In this document: positions 1-8,088 of the stretch, piece by piece
Numbering within the stretch: the stretch's first letter is position 1
Layout: each line of letters starts with the position of its first letter
NCBI GenBank assembly: GCA_009663005.1
Contig: VIGQ01000798.1
Span: forward strand, 1 to 13,955
Length of the DNA stretch: 13,955 bases
Source of the DNA: Actinidia chinensis
Lineage: Eukaryota; Streptophyta; Magnoliopsida; Ericales; Actinidiaceae
Reading direction: 5' to 3'
Notes under the pieces: generated by a model
The model's database searches: none
What the model was told of the DNA's origin: nothing
The model's input: only the letters and a program-made list of their open reading frames with translations
Program-made: the position numbers and the translations under genes

Positions 1-257
1 TTTTATTTTTATACTGTTAGGGTATTTCACTTGATCTTAAGGCAACTTAGTTCGATGAGGAATAAATTACAACTTCTTAATTGAGTTAAGAATTAAGAGC
101 GTTTTTAAATATGTATTATTAAATACACTTTGACCCTTAAAAGCATTGATGATGATCACTTGGCCCTTAAAACAAGTGATGTCCTACTGTGATGATTTAG
201 CTATTGAATTCATTGCAATGAGACCATTGACAGGTTTATCAATTTGTTAACGGAAAT
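1..257. other. A+T-rich intergenic sequence, no gene seen
   Basis: No open frame or recognisable element is visible. The only structure is a short perfect inverted repeat, ATCACTTG at 155-162 and CAAGTGAT at 173-180. Near it, CCCTTAAAA occurs twice (from about 134 and about 164). These may be remains of an old inverted-repeat transposon, but too little is left to classify. Confidence 0.5.
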
Positions 258-277
258 GGGGGGCCCCCCCCCCCCCC
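258..277. repeat. G6-C14 homopolymer junction
   Basis: Six G are followed directly by fourteen C, so part of it is self-complementary (G6/C6). Such runs slip in replication and are error-prone in sequencing, so the exact length may not be reliable. Confidence 0.85.
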
Positions 278-329
278 ACATCTCCCAGGCATTTATGGTA
301 CTTAAAACCAAAAAAAACTATTCTTTACC

Positions 330-530
330 TCCCACCCAAAACCCATAAATCAAATCAAAATCCACTTCTCCTCTCGTCCATCACCCCCACAACGACCCCC
401 ACCCAACCAAATACCCACCACCATAAATTTTACACACACTAGTACCACATAACACACATACACCCACATGCTACGAACAGATAACCATGCGCACACACAT
501 GCACGACGACCACACAAACATAGACAGAGA
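330..530. repeat. C/A-rich low-complexity tract with CA repeats
   Basis: This stretch is dominated by CCCAC, CCACC and ACACAC patterns on the plus strand with very little G, and ends in a short GA repeat near 523-532. It stands out from the A+T-rich flanks. No frame supports coding. It may be degenerate microsatellite DNA or the untranslated region of a decayed gene. Confidence 0.55.
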
Positions 531-1399
531 GAGATTTAGAGTGAAAGACATGGAGATCGAAAACTTAGCAAAAATCAAATTCACTAAGCGTACGCCTTCG
601 TGGCACTAAAGGCACTAAAGGACAAAACTAACATGTCCTACTAACAGTTTTCAATCAACACTTTTGTCTTAGGTATATTATTTTAGTAGTTTGCCATTGT
701 TGATCAAAACTTCAGACAATTTCAAATCCTCTATCAAGAGAAAATGAAAAGGTACAAGTTTGTTATCCCAAGTAGGTGGGGAAAAAAAAAGTTAACCAAA
801 AAAAAAACTCAAAAATGAGTTTAAAACTCACACAATCGTTCTCATTTTTTTCACAAAAAAATTATCAATGAATAGGACCAAATTACATAATCAAATCAAA
901 AATTGTCTATGTAATAATTATTTTTTGAAATATGTGTCAATTTTTTTTAGGATGAACTGTTCGATCATTGTGGTCCCGAACCATAACAGGGCTCTGACTT
1001 TTCGCGGGGCCAAAGTGAATTTCTCGAGATGGGATCCTTGTGCATTTAATACAAATAATTCAAAAAAGAATAATCAAACTAAAAAAACTACTATTAAAAA
1101 TTAAAAATTTTAAAAAAAAAAAAAACAATTATCCTCATATTAATAATATTAAAAAACACTTAAAAAATATTGTTCTCACATTTTTTTTGTTGCAAAAATA
1201 CTAACTAGGCATAATAAATCAAATAATTAGTCTTTTTAAATTTTCTTATGAAATAATCTACCCAAAGTAAAATTTAATCATCTTCAACTTTGAAATATTT
1301 TTTTAAACTAAAACCATTACAATAAATTCTATAAATAATTCAAGTATTAGGAATGCACCATCAATTGCTTTTAAATAACAGAACACTTCAATTGTGCCC
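531..1399. other. A+T-rich intergenic sequence with one small G+C island
   Basis: Mostly A and T runs with no supported gene. A 78-codon frame at 868-1104 begins and ends in A+T-rich DNA and reads as Asn/Lys/Thr-rich, so I do not call it. About 100 bases near 951-1050 are distinctly more G+C-rich and could be a fragment captured from elsewhere. GGCACTAAA is repeated in tandem near 602-619. Confidence 0.5.
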
Positions 1400-1402
1400 T
1401 TA

Positions 1403-1851
1403 GGGCTCTTTTGGGTGGAGGATATGAGAGGAAGGATAACTTAAATGGGGATAATTTAGAGGGGATAACTTTAGTTTGTTTAAATTTAAATATTGTTTAG
1501 AATGGGTGGATTAAGGGTGGGGGGATAAGGAATAAATATATAGAGAGAAACAAAATAAAAAATATTTCGATATTAACCAAAATATATCTACATATATTAC
1601 ACATAAATAAAAGAGCGTCATAGTAAAAATATAATACATAATATAGATAGATAATAGGCTATATGGATCCTTATCCCCCCCACACAGAAAACATAATTAT
1701 CCGCCTTTATCCGCCGTTTTGGGGAAAAAATTATTCGAACGGGAAAAAGTAATCCCCCTCCCATATCCGCCAAGCCAAACACCGGATAGAGGAGAAAAGA
1801 GGAGGGAAAAAAAACGTATCTACCTCCCATATGATTCAGCCAAACAGGCTC
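1403..1851. mobile_element. Tourist-like (PIF/Harbinger) MITE, copy A
   Basis: The left end reads GGGCTCTTTTGGGTGGAGG, and the right end read in reverse complement begins GAGCCTGTTTGGCTG. The element is flanked by TTA at 1400-1402 and 1852-1854. A 3-bp TTA duplication with a GGGCC-GTTTGG-type terminus is characteristic of Tourist-like MITEs. The interior has GGATAA and GGGGATAA motifs on the left and TTATCC/TTATCCCC on the right, so the subterminal regions are also inverted. It is 449 bp long with no coding capacity. A second terminus-like motif, CAAGCCAAAC, lies inside at 1771-1780. Copy B follows directly. Confidence 0.8.
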
Positions 1852-1854
1852 TTA

Positions 1855-2080
1855 GGGCCGTTTGGCGATGGAGGATATGGGAGGGGGGGATAACTTTTAG
1901 AAGGAGGATAAATTTTAAAAAGGGGATAACTGTGTTGGAGGGGGATAAACTTTTACTTTGTTGGATACTTTTTAGAATGGTGGATAAGGGTGGAGGATAA
2001 GGAAAGAAAATATATAGAAGACAAAATATAAAATATTTATATATTAAAAAATATTTTTTTTATTTCTCTCTCTCTTATAT

Positions 2081-2116
<36 letters not shown>

Positions 2117-2295
2117 CTTATCCCCCACCCCTTAGCCCCCTGGATAACGTTCGTAGGGGTCTAGGCCACACAAAAAATTATCCACCTCCGGGGGGTATAA
2201 ATAACGGGGGCATATCGCTAGCCAAAACGCCCGGAAAAAAGTTCATCCGGGAGGAAAAATTATCCTCCCTCCAAATCCTCAAGCCAAACGGGCCC
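1855..2295. mobile_element. Tourist-like (PIF/Harbinger) MITE, copy B
   Basis: The left end reads GGGCCGTTTGGCGATGGAGG and the right end is CAAGCCAAACGGGCCC. TTA flanks it at 1852-1854 and 2296-2298. It has the same orientation, length (441 bp) and internal order as copy A: GGGGATAA repeats, an A+T-rich centre with a CT microsatellite, then TTATCC repeats. A terminus-like GCCAAAACGCCCGG lies inside at 2221-2234, at the place corresponding to the internal motif of copy A. It encodes nothing and would depend on a transposase supplied elsewhere. Confidence 0.85.
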
Positions 2296-2298
2296 TTA

Positions 2299-2699
2299 GA
2301 GTTTGGATGTGGACTTAGATTAAGAATTTAATTTTTATTATTTTTGGATATAATACAAAGAGAGAGGAGAATTGGGGCTTCAAAATTATAATAAAAAACT
2401 CGGGGCCCAAAACGGTATATGGACTTATGTCCAGAGCCGGCCATGTCACCGACTTCCGATTAATCTTATCTTTTGCATGAATAATTTTCTTACAAGCTAT
2501 AAAAAGTTTTGGATTATCAAGTTATACAAGGTTGGGCCCACATCCGCTCAACTGGCCCAATTTCAAAATAAGATTTGAAATAAGTTTTATCGCTAGGACC
2601 CATTTCTGTGACTATTTAAGAAAAAATATTTTTTAATAGTACCTTGAGGATGGTGTTAAAAAGATCTCTCTTAGATATTGAAGGATGGTTGTAAGTGTT
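2299..2699. other. Intergenic sequence, no gene seen
   Basis: No supported frame. CAGAGCCGGCC at 2432-2442 resembles the terminus of a common plant hAT family, but no matching opposite end is visible, so I do not call an element. Confidence 0.4.
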
Positions 2700-3019
2700 G
2701 GGTAAATTTCATTGACCTCCTACGAAGTTTCTTATAAATACAGTCATCTTTCATTTAGTTTTTGAAATATTACCTCCATTATTTACTTTTAGAACTATTG
2801 TCAAGATTTCTCGTAAGGCTGATTTTTTGACAGAAATGAAAAAATTGCCCTTAAATTTAGGGTTTTCATATTTCTTTCCTCCATCCTAAGTCTAAAAATT
2901 TAATTCTATTGGGAATTTTGATAATAGTTTCAAAAGTAAGAAATGCAAGTGGTATTTCCAAAACTATAGGGAGGTATTTATTTCCAAAAACCTAAGAGAA
3001 GCGCAGTGAAATTCCATCC
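2700..3019. mobile_element. Long-inverted-repeat (Mutator-like/foldback) element, copy 1
   Basis: The left arm starts GGGTAAATTTCATTGACCTC. The right arm in reverse complement starts GGATGGAATTTCACTG. The arms stay alignable for about 100 bp: both contain GTTTTTGAAAT/GTTTTGGAAAT and TTACTTTTAGAACTATTGTC/TTACTTTTGAAACTATTATC as corresponding blocks. The whole element is almost nothing but its two arms. Similar termini at 4490 and 10507 show it belongs to a local family. Long TIRs suggest a Mutator-like origin, but I see no clean 9-bp target duplication, so the superfamily is an inference. Confidence 0.7.
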
Positions 3020-3029
3020 TAATTTATGC

Positions 3030-3047
3030 GGAAACCATGGAAACCAT
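3030..3047. repeat. Tandem 9-bp duplication
   Basis: GGAAACCAT occurs twice in direct succession just outside the right end of the foldback element at 2700-3019. It could be an excision footprint or simple slippage. Confidence 0.6.
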
Positions 3048-3125
3048 ATTTAAGAAGCCAATAACCATCAGTGCCTCAAAAAATATTTCATTACCCATTA
3101 TCAGTATTGAAAATATTTTTTGTTC

Positions 3126-3212
3126 AGTAAATGACACTTATCTTCCTAAGGTTTCTGATAATATCAGAGACCTCCCTAATTGTTTCTAAAATTACACTAG
3201 TCCCCTTCTGAC
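3126..3212. mobile_element. Arm of an interrupted long-inverted-repeat element, left portion
   Basis: This segment follows the same order as the left arms at 2700 and 10507: GTAAAT near the start, then TCCTAAGGTTT, then ACCTCCCTAA, TTGTTTCTAAAATTAC and CCCCTTCTGAC. It stops exactly where the 1,148-bp element begins. The expected continuation (TTGTCAAG and onward) is found at 4369, on the far side of the insertion. Confidence 0.6.
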
Positions 3213-3322
3213 GGGATAATTTCCCTGACAGACCTTGGTTTAACTTATTCCCAAAATGGGATCGGTTTTAACTTAATTCGGAACCCGTGGAAGCGCTTTC
3301 AAAAAAGAGTTTTCATAAAAAC

Positions 3323-3340
3323 GGCTTTTTTGAAAAAGCC
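3323..3340. repeat. Perfect short palindrome in left arm
   Basis: GGCTTTTT and AAAAAGCC are separated by TG, giving an 8-bp stem. It is one of several GC-TTTTT/AAAAA-GC micro-inverted repeats in the arm. Confidence 0.8.
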
Positions 3341-3377
3341 TTTTATTTGTATGAATACCGTATATATGAACAGAGAA

Positions 3378-3447
3378 AAAAACGCTATTGAAAAAGCGTT
3401 TGTTAAAAATAGCGTTTAATGAAAACGCTTTTTCAAATAGCGTTTTT
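3378..3447. repeat. Internal hairpin inside left arm
   Basis: Positions 3378-3401 can pair with 3423-3447 along about 24 bp with one bulged base, leaving a loop of about 21 nt. The stem is built from AACGCTATTGAAAAAGCGTT-type sequence. A diverged counterpart lies in the right arm at about 4145-4215, so each arm contains a smaller foldback of its own. Confidence 0.75.
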
Positions 3448-3504
3448 AACAAAAAGTAAATAAATGTTATAAAAACTGGGCATACTTTTTTTGAATGAGT
3501 TGAG

Positions 3505-3566
3505 TGGCGTAGTGGTCATACAAAAGCACTGTCGTCTTTTTCTTGGCTTAGGTCCAGGTTCAAACC
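3505..3566 (+). promoter_or_regulatory. tRNA-like pol III internal promoter (A and B box), left arm
   Basis: TGGCGTAGTGG at 3505-3515 fits the A-box consensus, and GGTTCAAACC at 3557-3566 fits the B-box consensus. The start-to-start distance is 52 nt, close to tRNA spacing. A T-rich tract follows. The sequence between the boxes does not make a convincing cloverleaf, so this is a SINE-like head rather than a tRNA gene. Transcription would run toward the centre of the foldback element. Confidence 0.55.
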
Positions 3567-4034
3567 TTTTTAATAACAACTTTCTTTTTTCTTCTTTACT
3601 ATTTTTAATTATATGTTTACTCTTTTACTAAAAAAAAAAGAAGTATATTGAAAATTAAAGGAAATAATATAAAAAATATAAAATAAAAATAAAAAAAAAT
3701 ATAAATTAAAAGATTGTACAAGAAGAAAAAAATAAGTGTTTTTTTTTTTACTAAAATTATATTTTCCTTCTTTACTAATTTTCACTTTATATTTTTTTTT
3801 TAATTATTTCTCTAATTTTCAAATTACTTCTTTTTTTTAGTAAAAAGAAGTAAATAATTAAATAAAAAATACTAAAAAAATCTTTTTTTCTTCTTTAATA
3901 ACTAATTTTTAATTTATATTTTTTATTATTTTCCCTCTAATTTTTAATATACTTTTTTTTTTTTGAGTAATAAGAAGTAAACAATATAAATTAAAAAATA
4001 GTAAAAAGAAGAAAAAAGAAAGTGGATAAAGAAA

Positions 4035-4092
4035 GTTTGAACCTAAGACAAGGAGAAGACGGAAGGAGACTTTGTATGACCACTACACACTA
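4035..4092 (-). promoter_or_regulatory. tRNA-like pol III internal promoter (A and B box), right arm
   Basis: On the minus strand, GTGTGTAGTGG (within 4080-4092) corresponds to the A box of the left arm, and GGTTCAAAC (4035-4043) is the B box. The block GTAGTGGTCATACAAA is identical to the left arm. The A box is weaker than that of the left copy. Transcription would run toward the centre, opposing the left promoter. Confidence 0.45.
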
Positions 4093-4360
4093 AACTCATT
4101 TCAAGAGAAAGGAAAGTGTCCCAGTTTATAATGTATGTACGTTTTGTTAAAAATGCTATTGAAAAAGTATTTTCATTAAACGCTCATTTTTAACAAAAAA
4201 CGATTTTCACAAGCGTTTTTTTTCTCTGTTTATTTATACAGTATTTATACCAAATAAAAACGCTTTTTGAAAAAATGTTTTCCACGGGTTCCAGAATTAA
4301 GTTAAAACCGACTCCATTTTGAGAATAAAGTTAAAAAACAGGGCCTGGGAAATTAGCCCC

Positions 4361-4460
4361 TTCTAGACTTGTCAAGTGGATGGCGTTAACAGTTTCCTCT
4401 TTTACCATTTTACTCCTGAAATTTTAAGGGAAGGTTCTCTTCTCCAAAATTGGTGAAGGC
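4361..4460. mobile_element. Arm of interrupted long-inverted-repeat element, continuation
   Basis: After the second copy of the target site (TTCTAGAC), the sequence resumes with TTGTCAAG, then a T-rich stretch and TTTTAAGGG. This matches the order TTGTCAAGATTTC...CCCTTAAATTTAGGG seen after the arm at 2700. No matching opposite terminus is visible, so this older element is truncated. Confidence 0.5.
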
Positions 4461-4489
4461 ATAAAAACAACACAAGCTTAAAAAACATT

Positions 4490-5223
4490 GGGTCAATTCA
4501 CTGCACTCTATTGAGGTTTTTTGAAGCATAAATACAATCACCTCCTCTATAACTTCAAAAAATCACTAAACATCCCTTATTTTTAAAAAAATAATGTCAA
4601 GATTTCTGGAGCTAATTTTTAGAAAAAATGATAAATTACCCTTTATTTTAGGGATTCAAATTTTATTTCTCAATGTACCAATTAAAATAAATAAAAAGTT
4701 TATATTTAAATATATTTAGATTAAAGCACTTAAAAAATAAAAGATTTAGATCAATTTTTTAAAGAGGAAAATTTTTGAATAACAAAATTTATTTTTCAAG
4801 GTAATTTTAATTAGAAAACTTAAAAAGTAAACTATTTAAAGCAATTATTGATAAATAAAATAAACAATAGTATATTTATAGTCAATGTGGTTTTAAATAA
4901 AAAAACCATTTTAATTATTTTAATGGTTATATTGAGAGAAAAAATTGAAAGTCCTAAATCAAAGGGCAACTCTTCTTATGTTTGCTAAAAATAGAGAGTT
5001 TATAAGTTAAAATAGTGTTTTATAAAAATATATTTTTTTATTTATTTTAATGGTATATTGAGAGAAAAAATTGAAAGTCCTAAATCAAATGCCATCTTAT
5101 TATTTTTGCATAAAAATAGCTCTGACATTAGTTTTTAAAGTAAGAGATTCGTGTTTTTTTCAAAACATCCCACAGATTGATGTATTTGTCAAAAACGCGA
5201 GGAATGTCCAGTGAAATTTACCC
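4490..5223. mobile_element. Long-inverted-repeat (Mutator-like/foldback) element, copy 2
   Basis: The left end is GGGTCAATTCACTG and the right end in reverse complement is GGGTAAATTTCACTGG. Arms of roughly 110 bp correspond, including AAATACAATCA/AAATACATCAA and TGTCAAGATTTC/TGTCAGAGC. Left flank AAAAAACATT (4480-4489) and right flank AAAAAATAAT (5224-5233) agree at 8 of 10 positions. This is consistent with a decayed 9-10-bp target duplication, though A-rich sequence weakens the argument. The A+T-rich centre contains a tandem duplication of about 127 bp and encodes nothing. Confidence 0.7.
4870..5125. repeat. Tandem duplication, period about 127 bp
   Basis: The 45-bp block at 4919-4963 recurs at 5046-5089 with a single-base indel and otherwise identical sequence. 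Weaker similarity extends on both sides: GTGGTTTTAAAT/GTGTTTTATAAA upstream, and CTAAAAATAGAGAG/ATAAAAATAGCTCTG downstream. The duplication is confined to the interior of the foldback element at 4490-5223. Confidence 0.8.
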
Positions 5224-5229
5224 AAAAAA

Positions 5230-5600
5230 TAATACATAATCTCTCCTTGCTAACCCCCAAGTCCCAACGCATAACCTATGTTGCCACCCCCACAACTGTC
5301 CTCACCTCCACCAGCCCACCACCTAACCCATCTCACCCATGGTTCAATTCCCAACACACCGCATCTCGCCGCCATCATTCGCCACCCCATCCTCACCCCA
5401 ATTGCGCAACCTGCCGCCCACTCACGCGCAATCTCCAGCCCACCCCATGCTGCATTGCACATTAACCACCCATTGCGATTGTCCCGAGGTGTCTCATATA
5501 TATATTGCAATACCTTTCGAATACCAAATTTGGGACACTCCATCTCCATTAGGATATGTCTCAAATAGCGAGATTCACAAACTCTAATCACCTCCGTGAA
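5230..5600. other. C-rich island, no supported gene
   Basis: From about 5245 to 5470 the plus strand is rich in CCACC, CCCAC and CACCCC. This contrasts with the A+T-rich element on its left. Frames of 80-113 codons open on both strands because stop codons are scarce, but their products are low-complexity (Pro/His-rich on plus, Gly/Trp-rich on minus) and no domain is recognisable. It may be a decayed exon or a captured fragment. Confidence 0.4.
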
Positions 5601-7350
5601 GCGAGTTTGTCTTCACCGTCTGTAAGGTGCAAGCATTTTTCCCTTTCCATAATGAAAAGTTTAGAGAGTCAACACCCCAATTCAAACAATTAGACACACC
5701 AACAGTGCCATATGCCCCATAGTTTATTCAGTTTTCCAGTGCTAGGTCACCTTCCTACTAGCTATCACCCTGGAATTTAACAACCATAAAAGAATTAACT
5801 GATACAAGAAACAATAGGTCAAGCAATAACAATAGACAAATTTCCCAATAATTAACCTAAAATATTATACCCAAAGTAAATCCTGATACGGTCATTTTCC
5901 ATGCATCAGTTAACAAATTTTGGCCCATATATCAAATAAAGAAAAAAGGAAGTGTGTCAATAACAATGATCATCTCCCGGAACTCCTTAACGAATGGATG
6001 GACATATGAACTTCGTCCAAGGACCCGATGAGAAACTTCTGGCAACTTTGAATTTTAGACGTGTTTCAGCCATTGTCATAAACATATTTTGGAACTGAGT
6101 TCTTCTCTTGTTTCATCACATCATGGTAGTAAAGTACACGCACATGGTTGGACCAAGAATGCTGAAAAAACCCAGAAGATCAGTTGCCGACCTGAAATGC
6201 AATTAGAGACGAGTCATTTATCTCCCTCCACAAATATTCTTTACAGAATGAACGGGCCGAATCAACTTTGTCTTCGACTGCAAAAGTCACACTAACTAGG
6301 AGTGCTAGAAAGATTGCTTATGGGCAGATAGACAAAATAAATAACTACATGTACAATATTTTTTAAACAATGCTTGAAGAGGGAATACCTTCACGAACTA
6401 AAAAATTGTCCTTTGAAAACTTGCCCCTTCACAATCTGATGACACTAGTTTATAGAAATATTATAATGACTCTCTAGCTTGGTTCAATGAGGGATATTCC
6501 AAACCCTACACCGGGGGGTTCGCCCCTGCCAAGCTTGAATAGAACCATTGGTTTTGTATCTAGGGTATAAATTGTTATTCAAATATTTTTAACTTGGTCC
6601 CCTCATGTTTAATTCTTTCAGCTATTGGCCCCACTGTTTCACTCAGTTTTGTCTACCATTCTTACACTAATTTCTTCGCTAGTTACCATCAAATTCATAT
6701 AATTCTCCTCCTCCTGATTTGAACTTGTTTTAAGATGTAGATTGGGATATTTTATATTATTTTGTGACCTGATAAATCATCAATTGTTCAAATTCTCGAA
6801 GTAATGTTTTGAAGTGTATCCATGTGCCTAAATGAGCCATACACCCATATTGAGTAATATTCTAATAATAATAATTTACATAGGTTAAAATAAAAAATTT
6901 TTATGCAGTTAGTAGCAACTGTTTAAAAACGCCAGCTCAATTGGCCAACCTACCAAGTAAGTTCTAACGATAGCTTATATTTGGACAAATCTCGCCTTCG
7001 GCTCCATTAATTAATTAATATACACTTTCGGATGTCAAAAAATAAAAGGCAAATGGTCCTCACTCACAATGTTCAAATTGAACGTATTAAAGATAAAGCT
7101 CGTTAGTTTACCAAGATCACTCCACTTCATTCGTTGAAGCCCTACTTACCAAGAAATACATCCTCATATATGCCAAGATACTAACAACGTGTAACTCCAT
7201 TTACAGTGTATGAATTTACCTATGAAAACGAGGCTTGGGTTAAGGCTGTGTGCTCTCTTGATTAATCAGACGCTCAAACCAGTGGGGAAAAATGCGTTGC
7301 TGTATCCCAAAGTCTAGGGACATAGAAACCGGCCTCAAACCAGCCACAAA
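5601..7350. other. Intergenic sequence, no gene seen
   Basis: I see no convincing exons, transposon ends or RNA genes apart from the hairpin listed at 6476-6535. A minus-strand frame of about 40 codons near 5945-6050 reads plausibly (ending in REMIIVIDTLPFF), but it has no splice context or recognisable family. The base composition is less A+T-extreme than in the transposon block. Confidence 0.4.
6476..6535. repeat. Hairpin with nested GGGG-TTCG-CCCC stem-loop
   Basis: AGCTTGG at 6476-6482 is complementary to CCAAGCT at 6529-6535. Just inside the right half, GGGG-TTCG-CCCC forms a 4-bp stem with a tetraloop of the very stable UUCG type. The function is unknown. Confidence 0.5.
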
Positions 7351-7352
7351 AA

Positions 7353-7430
7353 TGTGCCTTCCCGAAACTTGAGAAACTCCTCAGATGTTTGGATCCTTTG
7401 TACTTAATGAGTTTGTTTCGGGAAGGCACA
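7353..7430. repeat. Perfect 16-bp inverted repeat (hairpin)
   Basis: TGTGCCTTCCCGAAAC at 7353-7368 is the exact reverse complement of GTTTCGGGAAGGCACA at 7415-7430, with 46 nt between. Nothing around it explains the match. It could be a tiny foldback transposon remnant or a small-RNA hairpin. Confidence 0.85.
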
Positions 7431-7688
7431 ATTGTCGCAGGCTTGACTGAGTAAACCTCACTTAGCCACCACAGGAACCAAAATAAATATTTGATTAGAC
7501 TCAAACTAATTAAGCTTTGGGACCACTTCATTATAGCTACCACCCAGCAACTTTGTTCATAATTGCATTTGTCCCTGTTAAAATAAGAGAATCCGCTGCC
7601 AGGAAACTTCCTCAGTTTTAAGGCAATGGTCCGTAAAGGTCGAACAAATGTAGTAAATTAAAAATGCATGTTCTTGGAAACTCCTCTC

Positions 7689-7696
7689 TATAAAAT
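7689..7696 (+). promoter_or_regulatory. Candidate TATA box
   Basis: TATAAAAT sits in CTCTATAAAATGGC, a good plant TATA context, about 240 bp upstream of a CT-rich leader-like tract and 400 bp upstream of the first exon-like segment. No transcript evidence is available, so its link to the downstream pseudogene is an inference. Confidence 0.4.
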
Positions 7697-7931
7697 GGCT
7701 ACACGAGTACATTTCATGTACCAACGAAGGGAAGGAGGTCAATTTAGTAATTGAGAGAAGAGAAAAATGGGATGATAGAGGAAGAGAGTATGGGGCACTG
7801 CCTCTTCTCTCACTGAACCTGGTTCTATATTGGTAAAATCAGTATGGACTTCTGTGCGCTCTATGAAGAGTTTGGGATTTTTGTAGCATCAAACGCACCC
7901 TATTCCTTCAAATTTTCCACGGAGTTGGTTC

Positions 7932-7965
7932 ATCTCTCTCTCTCTATGTCTCTCTCTCTCTTCAT
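7932..7965. repeat. CT microsatellite
   Basis: Two CT runs are separated by ATGT. Pyrimidine-rich CT tracts are common in plant 5' leaders and core promoters. This fits the position between the candidate TATA box and the exon-like segment at 8089. Confidence 0.8.
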
Positions 7966-8088
7966 TATATTCAACAGCGATTGAACAAATCAACCGAAGC
8001 TTCTTGTTGTTTCTTCATATCAGTCACCACACCATGTATCAAATTAAGTAGTGACTAATGAATTAGCTCATAGATATGATTTTTGCAG

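Larger units (their letters stand above)
3213..4360. mobile_element. Foldback/Mutator-like element with about 380-bp inverted arms
   Basis: The left terminus is GGGATAATTTCCC and the right terminus in reverse complement is GGGGCTAATTTCCC. The arms (about 3213-3600 and 3990-4360) correspond block by block: GGTTTTAACTTAATTC, GGAACCCGTGGAA, GAACAGAG/AAACAGAG, AAAATAGCGTTTAATGAAAA-type units, AACTGGG, GTAGTGGTCATACAAA and AGGTTCAAAC. The flanks carry TTCTGAC (3206-3212) and TTCTAGAC (4361-4368), read as a target duplication with one indel. The centre is A+T-rich and made of repeated, partly inverted units containing TAGTAAAAAGAAGTAAA-like motifs. It has no coding capacity. A tRNA-like pol III promoter lies in each arm, both pointing inward. 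Confidence 0.75.

Noticed and set aside
868..1104. 78-codon plus-strand frame
   Set aside because: Composition is Asn/Lys/Thr-rich at the ends as expected from A+T-rich DNA, with no domain or regulatory context.
1618..2000. Frames on both strands across the Tourist-like copies
   Set aside because: They lie entirely within MITE sequence and follow GGATAA repeats, so they are incidental.
2432..2442. CAGAGCCGGCC as a hAT terminus
   Set aside because: It resembles a common plant hAT end, but no inverted partner or target duplication was found in reach.
3505..3566. Intact tRNA gene
   Set aside because: A and B boxes are present, but acceptor and anticodon stems do not form, so it is only tRNA-derived.
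5250..5591. 113-codon minus-strand frame and overlapping plus-strand frames
   Set aside because: Open on both strands because of C-rich low-complexity sequence. No recognisable domain.
7274..7543. 89-codon minus-strand frame
   Set aside because: It runs through the perfect 16-bp inverted repeat and shows no known motif. It looks like chance.
7844..7984. Possible first exon with ATG (46 codons) upstream of the gene fragment
   Set aside because: It reads into the CT microsatellite (Leu/Ser repeats), ends in a stop and has no donor site that joins it to 8089.
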